Shown piece after piece: positions 61,865 to 64,000 of a stretch of 64,000 nt of DNA. Position numbers and translations under genes: made by a program. Numbering within the stretch: position 1 is the first letter of the stretch; each line of letters begins with the position of its first letter. Under the pieces are notes generated by a model. That model was given only the letters and a program-made list of their open reading frames with translations, ran no database searches and was not told the origin of the DNA. The DNA is from Leuctra nigra. Taxonomy: Eukaryota > Arthropoda > Insecta > Plecoptera > Leuctridae. The stretch is from the NCBI GenBank assembly GCA_934045905.1, contig OW203762.1, positions 13,734,345-13,798,344 on the forward strand. Direction: 5' to 3'.

Positions 61865-61901
<37 letters not shown>
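57887..61901 (+). mobile_element. CR1/L2-like LINE, apparently full length
   Basis: Single-ORF non-LTR retrotransposon with 5'UTR containing CTAGAC repeats (58118-58165), a 3'UTR and a (TAA)n tail (about 61859-61901). The 9-mer atgtatcac occurs at 57878-57886 and 61902-61910 and may be the target duplication, which would fix the ends; this is tentative. It lies antisense upstream of the last TECR exons. Confidence 0.7.
58183..61605 (+). CDS. LINE ORF: hydrophobic leader, 2A-like peptide, PHD finger, endonuclease, reverse transcriptase
   Basis: Uninterrupted 1140 codons. Residues 8-28 are hydrophobic and could act as a signal peptide. LLLLALSG precedes the 2A-like DIELNPGP (116-123), where ribosome skipping would separate Gly122 from Pro123. 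A PHD finger follows at once (C125, C128, C141, C144, H149, C152, C163, C166). The AP endonuclease (about 200-425) shows N206, E235, GDFN (347-350) and SDH (420-422). The reverse transcriptase (about 645-900) shows NYRPISLTSI, catalytic D782, GVPQGSVLGPLLF and YADD (868-871). All catalytic residues are present, so the element may be active. Virus-like 2A sequences in LINEs of the CR1/L2 groups are known from several invertebrates; clade assignment here rests on motif style only. Confidence 0.93.
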   Translation: MAAHGSSVVVVLRILLFFLVMRVSVIAAKVPNRELSVTTYAAKLQLSFDVGYLCITRTSCSLSAMQVCVYNRYPTSLGLGESKKLRRVRGMPGARNSTSKQNICVSGLLLLALSGDIELNPGPFCAICEAPGRKNQVILNCSNCDVTVHRTCAKLKKISKWLCWGCTLPQFSGSFFDTSTSSLDSSTEPRTNRLGSRGKLTCLSFNARSLKDKKKHALIQSWIEALDPSIICVCETWLTSAICDVEILSDCYTVFRQDRTQGELKEPKRGGGVLLAVKPVLQPTRMTDLENASEIVWVSITCGSEKILIGSAYRAPGSDEVMNKDLLDSIERVEAVQHEYAGIYLCGDFNLDIDWSTSDGCMRAANRIADTFLSAFLNLVPHQMVREATRISATSRAVLDLVLTNNPSKLINLEVIPGVSDHMAISFQLQWHPPRQKLVRRVTRNFRKADWQLIKTLFNRKMPQTCVDSQDLEAKWSYWKKVFWECVDEAVPCGVVSARRRAPWISGEIIRGIHKRDYLYRKWRKSTPNWERYRTARNKVKNEARAAHEEFIWKLGVDDGKKLWRYIHGKTGSSAPQHFNINSVLENDSQKIADNFALHFHANYTKDGGDFINQSSRHSAGDMTGISLETIDFNSSEVVRQLKRIKPNSATGPDQIPAKILHECATELAPSLSSLFQTSLMVGAIPEQWKQANVVPIYKAGNKNKISNYRPISLTSIVCKVMEKVVSTQLLDHLKELKVINSQQHGFLPGRSCVTMLAGAVDEWQHILDKVPGARIDVLSLDWAKAFDRVHHGRLLDKLMMYNVSGNLLQWMASFLVGRKMRVLFSGSCSAEQDVMSGVPQGSVLGPLLFTTFMLDLPQCVESTMCQYADDCTIYRHIKSPADEQILRSDLKKIEQWCNVNVLALNQHKCQYMQISRAKTTVESAYHINGNRIVGGQTMCILGVTVTCQMKWNIHTERVRVKAAKALGFISRVLKSARPNVKRTVYLGLVRPILTYGCPAWHPSSLNNIKKLEAIQDRASKFITGRPDLSKKDRRIMCCMLSIDDLLREIDVLFFKKMLLNIIEIDPFVRVTINALSRSRHSVNGGFIPPFARTTDYQQGFYFRTVQYFNSLPAHIRQEESFKSFKTKIRSYLVDRYVNG

Positions 61902-61903
<2 letters not shown>
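61859..61903 (+). repeat. (TAA)n microsatellite tail of the LINE
   Basis: About 14 uninterrupted AAT/TAA triplets ending the LINE 3'UTR, serving in place of a poly(A) tail. Confidence 0.85.
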
Positions 61904-61904
<1 letters not shown>

Positions 61905-61975
61905 TATCACTTAGCTATGTAATAACAGTAAGTAGGTAGTACCTAAACTGAAAAAAGTGAAAAATAAGTTAAGTC

Positions 61976-62748
61976 CAGTGTTGGGTAAGTTCTTTTTGAA
62001 AAGGAACTAGTTCCAGTTCCAAGTTCCTTGCCGAAAAAAGGAACTAGTTCCAGTTCCTTAAATAATGAAAGGAACTATTTCTTTCCTAGTTCCTTTATAA
62101 AAGTAACTTAGTTCCTTTTAGTTCCTTTTTAAAGAAAGGTGTAATTTTAATTGGAACATTAAAAATTGCAATATGCAAATTAAAAATTAAAAATTGAAAT
62201 CTATTTTTGTATTTTATTTTTGGGGAAAAAACATTTTCCGTAAAATTGGGATTAATTTTTTGTAATTTTAAAAATCAAAGAATAAAAATCAGTGAATACT
62301 ACCTTATTAAAAATCACGAACTAAGGAACTTGAAATTACTATTAGGAATTTATTGGAAATTTGGAAAGTGTAATTGTCATCTAGGAATGGAGTTCTTTGG
62401 TCTGAAGGGTTAGCCACGCGACTACAGGTAGATAGATGTCCATTGTGTTAGGGTAGGTGACGACTGGTTTGAGTTATTTTTAGATGCCAAATAGATAGGG
62501 GGACATCTGACTTCTGGCAGAATTAAACAAATATGTGGCTTCTAGAAGAGTGCAGTTTTTTGGAGTAAAAATACAGTCAAGTTTTAAAAAAGGAACTTCG
62601 CAAAAATCGTTACAGTTCCTAAAAAAAGGAACTAAACCGTTCCATAGCTCCTCCCTAGAAAAAAGGAACTAAGACATTCCATAGTTCCTAAGAAAAGGAA
62701 CTAGTTCCTAGGAACGGAACTATTTCGTTCCGTTCCTACCCAACACTG
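61976..62748. mobile_element. hAT-like MITE, 773 bp, perfect 8-bp TSD, GGAACTAGTTCC array
   Basis: Termini CAGTGTTGGGTA and TACCCAACACTG, flanked by identical gttaagtc (61968-61975 and 62749-62756). Both subterminal regions are filled with GGAACTAGTTCC and AAAAGGAACT variants. No transposase frame. Confidence 0.92.
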
Positions 62749-62756
62749 GTTAAGTC

Positions 62757-63179
62757 ATATTCCACAATCAGAATGTTGTACCTAGGTTGTTCAAAACATC
62801 TACATGATTGATGGTGAAAAATCAAAATTATAACACACTTGGCAGAGATTCTTGGGGAACACTAGTAGGTACCAGAACAATGACAATGCAGGTACACGGA
62901 ATGCTCTGCATTTGTTAGAGTGTTTGCACTCATGAAAATCATCCTAATTCATTCATCACTAACTTAGGATGTAGTGTGATTCGAAGATCTAATAATAGTA
63001 TCATACGATGGCAGAACAAAAGTCAGGCATCAGTTACGTCATGAACTGGCGCTACATGAAATAAATTATAATATAGATAACATTAGGAATTTTTTAAAAA
63101 TATGCGGTTTTCACTAAACTTCATAGAAATAATTATTACATTACATACTGCATTACTTTACAGTATAGAGTACTAGAGT
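62757..63179. other. intronic or intergenic, no gene seen
   Basis: AT-rich with no supportable coding segment; presumably TECR intron. Confidence 0.4.
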
Positions 63180-64000
63180 GCCACGCCCACTAGGCACTTC
63201 CGGATTATTTCTGGATTTCTTCTTATGGAAAATAACATTGGGACTTACTTCGATTGCTGGTCGAAGTAACAAAACAAAACAGAGTTAACATTAACGTCAA
63301 CATTAACAAAACAGAGTTAAGAAAATCGCAATACACCACCATTAAATTCAATCTTTCATTTATAATATTATGTCAACACATCTCTTCAAATATATACCAA
63401 ATTTAAACTGTTCCAAGTTAAACAACACACTACACAGGGTATGACGTCACGAAAGTGTACACCGGTGCAAGATGTAAATTCAATGAACTGTCAGTCTACA
63501 TTTCAACAGCTCATTACATCTCGTTTTATGGTATCCTGAAATCAAAATAACTATAATATGAACTTGATTCAGTGTATAAACTCGAGGAGCACAGAAATAC
63601 TTCAGTTTTGTTTACTTTTCGTCAACAATCAAAAATTGACGTGCAAGGTCTGGCATCATTGTTGAAAATTGTTTCATTTGTTTTTCATTTTTGTAAAGTC
63701 GCAGTTGCCAGCTCGCTACCCAGGACATCGCGCTGCGCCGTGTTACAATTTATTATTGATGTAGATTGCAACGTCGCACTTTGGAGCTGTTTAATAACTT
63801 AAACAGATTAACTATGGTATATATTTGAAGAGATGTGTTGACATAATATTATAAATGAAAGATTGAATTTAATGGTGGTGCATTGCGATTATCTTAACTC
63901 TGTTTTGTTTATAAATGACCAGCAATCGAAGTAAGTCCCCATGTTATTTTCCATAAGAAGAAATCCAGAAATAATCCGGAAGTGCCTAGTGGGCGTGGCA
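63180..64000. mobile_element. foldback element running off the right edge
   Basis: The left arm from TGCCACGCCCACTAGGCACT (63180 to about 63400) pairs with about 63815-64000, which ends GGGCGTGGCA at the last base. The spacer of about 415 bp has no recognisable gene. The right terminus and flank lie at or beyond the window end. Confidence 0.8.

Noticed and set aside
1..64000. CRISPR array, bacterial operon or prophage
   Set aside because: Intron-bearing animal genes throughout; the tandem repeats have no spacer structure.

Overview
This is nuclear DNA from a metazoan, most likely an arthropod. Genes are split by short GT-AG introns and homologous to animal proteins. Intergenic DNA is AT-rich and full of the 'taggtacctac' type of low-complexity sequence common in insect genomes, and transposable elements are dense. 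I cannot name the species from sequence alone.

Layout. Positions 1-12,900 hold no convincing host gene. They carry a 39-bp-stem hairpin (266-379), a 14-copy 22-bp minisatellite (1508-1815), a 1.63-kb foldback element (4612-6241), small inverted-repeat elements and decayed retroelement traces. Two intronless Rho-type GTPase genes follow on the minus strand (12945-13529 and 14842-15441). Positions 16,000-23,000 are again repeat-rich (a hAT-like element with perfect 8-bp target duplication, a large foldback, a near-perfect 400-bp palindrome).

The core is a head-to-head gene pair. KAT14 (CSRP2BP/ATAC2, the acetyltransferase-fold subunit of the ATAC chromatin complex) is on the minus strand in 11 exons, 34040 down to 23300; the exon model closes in frame at 684 residues. 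CFAP57 (WDR65, an axonemal WD40/coiled-coil protein) is on the plus strand in 17 exons, 34420-51799, closing in frame at 1225 residues. They share a 379-bp intergenic promoter with RFX X-box-like sequences just upstream of CFAP57. CFAP57 is followed convergently by the last two exons of TECR (very-long-chain enoyl-CoA reductase) on the minus strand; its 5' part lies beyond the right edge.

Most striking: coding exon 2 of CFAP57 is split by a 5,226-bp terminal-inverted-repeat element (34888-40113) flanked by a TA duplication. Removing the element and one TA restores an exon that aligns with CFAP57 and keeps the reading frame. A second element with related ends and the same TA flanks (28334-31311) sits in KAT14 intron 5, carrying a 62-bp minisatellite and a nested hAT-like element.

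Inside TECR sequence upstream of its visible exons, in antisense orientation, lies an apparently intact CR1/L2-like LINE with one 1140-residue ORF (58183-61605). It encodes an N-terminal hydrophobic segment, a 2A-like peptide (DIELNPGP), a PHD finger, an AP endonuclease and a reverse transcriptase. The window ends inside another foldback element.
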